6,575 nt of DNA from NCBI GenBank assembly GCA_013695245.1, contig JACDAW010000462.1, positions 1-6,575 of the forward strand. Direction: 5' to 3'. Shown here in pieces: positions 5,536 to 6,575 of the stretch. Numbering within the stretch: position 1 is the first letter of the stretch; every line of letters starts with the position of its first letter. The notes under the pieces were generated by a model. It was not told the origin of the DNA. It was given only the letters and a program-made list of their open reading frames with translations, and searched no databases. The stretch is from Pyrinomonadaceae bacterium (GTDB lineage: Bacteria; Acidobacteriota; Blastocatellia; Pyrinomonadales; Pyrinomonadaceae). A program made the position numbers and the translations under genes.

Positions 5536-6468
5536 TTACATTTTGGCGAACGTGTCGATCAGGTTAAGCGCGGCCGGGCCGAGAATAACGATGAACAATG
5601 TGGGAAAGAGAAAAAGGGCAAGCGGGATGAGAAGTTTGACGGCCGCTTTTTGCGCCGCCTGCTCCGCGCGTTGCCGACGCTTCGTGCGCAGAGAGTCGGA
5701 ATAGACGCGCACGGCGCGGGCAATCGAAGTTCCGAAACGGTCGGCTTGAATCAGCATGGCGACGAGGCTTTGCAGATCGTCAACGCCCGTGCGCTCCGCC
5801 AGATTGCGCAACGCTTCTTCGCGTTCGCGCCCGACGCGAATCTCAAGGTTCGTCAACTCAAACTCTTCGCTGATCTCCGGGTGCGCGATGCGCATCTCCT
5901 CGCCGACGCGGACGAGCGCGGCGTTCAAACCGAGTCCGGCTTCAATCGAGACGACCATCAGATCAAGCGCATCGGCCAACCCCCAACGCACGCGCTGTTG
6001 CCGATTCTTAATCAATTTTCGCAAGACATAGCGCGGCAGCGCGAAGCCTGCCACGAATGCGATCAGCAACCACAAAAGCGCGCTGCTAAACGGTCGCGCG
6101 AGCAAGATGCAGGCGAGCGCGACGATGGCCGGAAAGCTGAATAACACGACGAGTTGGATCGCGCGATAGATGATTGGCGCGGCCGTCGAGCGATAGCCCG
6201 CTTGCATTAATTGCTTTTGGAGTTTATCTGCTTCGGCGGCTGATGGCGGCGCAAGACGGCTGAACGGCTTTGCCATGCGCTCGGCGACGCTCGCCATGGG
6301 GTTAATCTCGATTACGCCCGTGTTCGCCGTAACAGTTGCGCTGTGCGTTTCGCCCAACTGCTTAAGGCGCTCTGTCGCCGCGCTTGATGGGCGGTACAGC
6401 AACCAGTAGAGGCTCATCACTCCGAATGTGATGGCGGCGAAAGTTGAAATTGCGATGATGAAAATCAT
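5536..6468 (-). CDS. tadC: TadC-type type II secretion system F family protein (Tad/Flp pilus inner-membrane platform)
   Basis: A 310-residue membrane protein. A hydrophobic N-terminal helix (about residues 2-24) is followed by a soluble stretch, two central hydrophobic segments (about 102-124 and 128-145), a T2SSF/GspF-like cytoplasmic domain (about 160-275) and a C-terminal membrane segment (about 278-302). The central domain has the hallmark TadC wording: ADALDLMVVSIEAGLGLNAA near residue 165, then AERTGVDDLQSLVAMLIQADRFGTS, seen here at about 224-248, and a basic RTKRRQRAEQAAQKAAVK stretch before the last helix. Length and layout match TadC rather than the two-domain GspF/PilC. In the family, TadB and TadC form the inner-membrane platform driven by the TadA ATPase. 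The start is ATG at 6468; no strong Shine-Dalgarno precedes it. The gene ends in tandem TAA TAA, which overlaps the binding site of the next gene. A tadB partner would be expected upstream, beyond the window. Confidence 0.93.
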   Translation of the reverse strand: MIFIIAISTFAAITFGVMSLYWLLYRPSSAATERLKQLGETHSATVTANTGVIEINPMASVAERMAKPFSRLAPPSAAEADKLQKQLMQAGYRSTAAPIIYRAIQLVVLFSFPAIVALACILLARPFSSALLWLLIAFVAGFALPRYVLRKLIKNRQQRVRWGLADALDLMVVSIEAGLGLNAALVRVGEEMRIAHPEISEEFELTNLEIRVGREREEALRNLAERTGVDDLQSLVAMLIQADRFGTSIARAVRVYSDSLRTKRRQRAEQAAQKAAVKLLIPLALFLFPTLFIVILGPAALNLIDTFAKM

Positions 6469-6482
6469 AACGGTTACCGGGA

Positions 6483-6558
6483 AGTCAGGAGTCAGAATTC
6501 AGAAGTCGGAATGAAGAACGAAATGCTTTTATTCTGTCTCCTGACTCCTGTTCTTCAT
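6483..6558. repeat. heptamer-based interleaved inverted repeats upstream of tadC
   Basis: The left part reads as degenerate heptamers close to AGTCAGA (AGTCAGG, AGTCAGA, ATTCAGA, AGTCGGA). Arm A (6483-6498, AGTCAGGAGTCAGAAT) is matched in inverse orientation by A' (6531-6546) with one mismatch in 16. Arm B (6511-6519, ATGAAGAAC) is matched perfectly in inverse orientation by B' (6550-6558). The order A-B-A'-B' is interleaved, so both pairings in one strand would make a pseudoknot-like fold. It looks like an intergenic repeat element of the kind scattered in some bacterial genomes. Only one copy is in the window, so dispersal is not shown. The flanking 6469-6482 and 6559-6575 show nothing else, and I see no convincing promoter for tadC here. 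Confidence 0.6.
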
Positions 6559-6575
6559 ATCTTAATGTTCAAAAT

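Noticed and set aside
5404..6144. Plus-strand open frame (246 codons) opposite tadC
   Set aside because: Antisense to well-conserved TadC motifs, with a charged low-complexity translation. A shadow frame.
6529..6558. Nine-codon minus-strand frame starting ATGAAGAAC as a leader peptide
   Set aside because: It consists of the repeat arms themselves, lacks a ribosome binding site and has no run of regulatory codons.
6483..6558. CRISPR array or insertion sequence end
   Set aside because: There are no regularly spaced unique spacers, no transposase and no target duplication visible; the pattern is degenerate heptamers with inverted arms.

Overview
The window looks like a piece of a chromosome from an Acidobacteriota bacterium, most likely Blastocatellia-like. 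This rests on three things: a secreted von Willebrand A protein with the layout of the 'VWFA-related acidobacterial' family, a Tad-type TadC followed by a TPR protein and an unusual AAA+ ATPase, and moderately GC-rich sequence with GCG/CGC-heavy codons. The taxonomic call is an inference from family membership, not from a marker gene.

All six supportable genes lie on the minus strand and read right to left. In transcription order they are: TadC inner-membrane platform protein (6468-5536); exported TPR protein, TadD-like by position (5519-4533); AAA+ ATPase with an N-terminal winged-helix-like region (4469-3102); lytic transglycosylase with a duplicated N-terminal module (3124-2120); exported protein built of two 54-residue repeats around a calcium-loop-like motif (2103-1324); and a secreted VWA protein (about 1313-204). 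Junctions are 16 nt, 63 nt, a 23-nt overlap, 16 nt and about 10 nt, which fits one operon. Several ribosome binding sites sit on or next to the preceding stop codon.

Right of tadC (6469-6575) is a non-coding stretch of degenerate AGTCAGA-like heptamers forming interleaved inverted repeats. Left of the VWA gene (1-203) is non-coding and holds only a weak terminator-like hairpin. The plus strand carries only shadow reading frames.

Functionally this looks like the distal part of a Tad/Flp-type secretion or pilus locus. TadC would be the membrane platform, the TPR protein a periplasmic assembly factor, the lytic transglycosylase a local opener of peptidoglycan, and the repeat and VWA proteins exported structural or adhesive parts. 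The AAA+ ATPase is the only predicted soluble cytoplasmic product. tadA, tadB and the pilin genes would be expected beyond position 6575 and are not visible, so the linkage of the downstream genes to Tad function is an inference from gene order.
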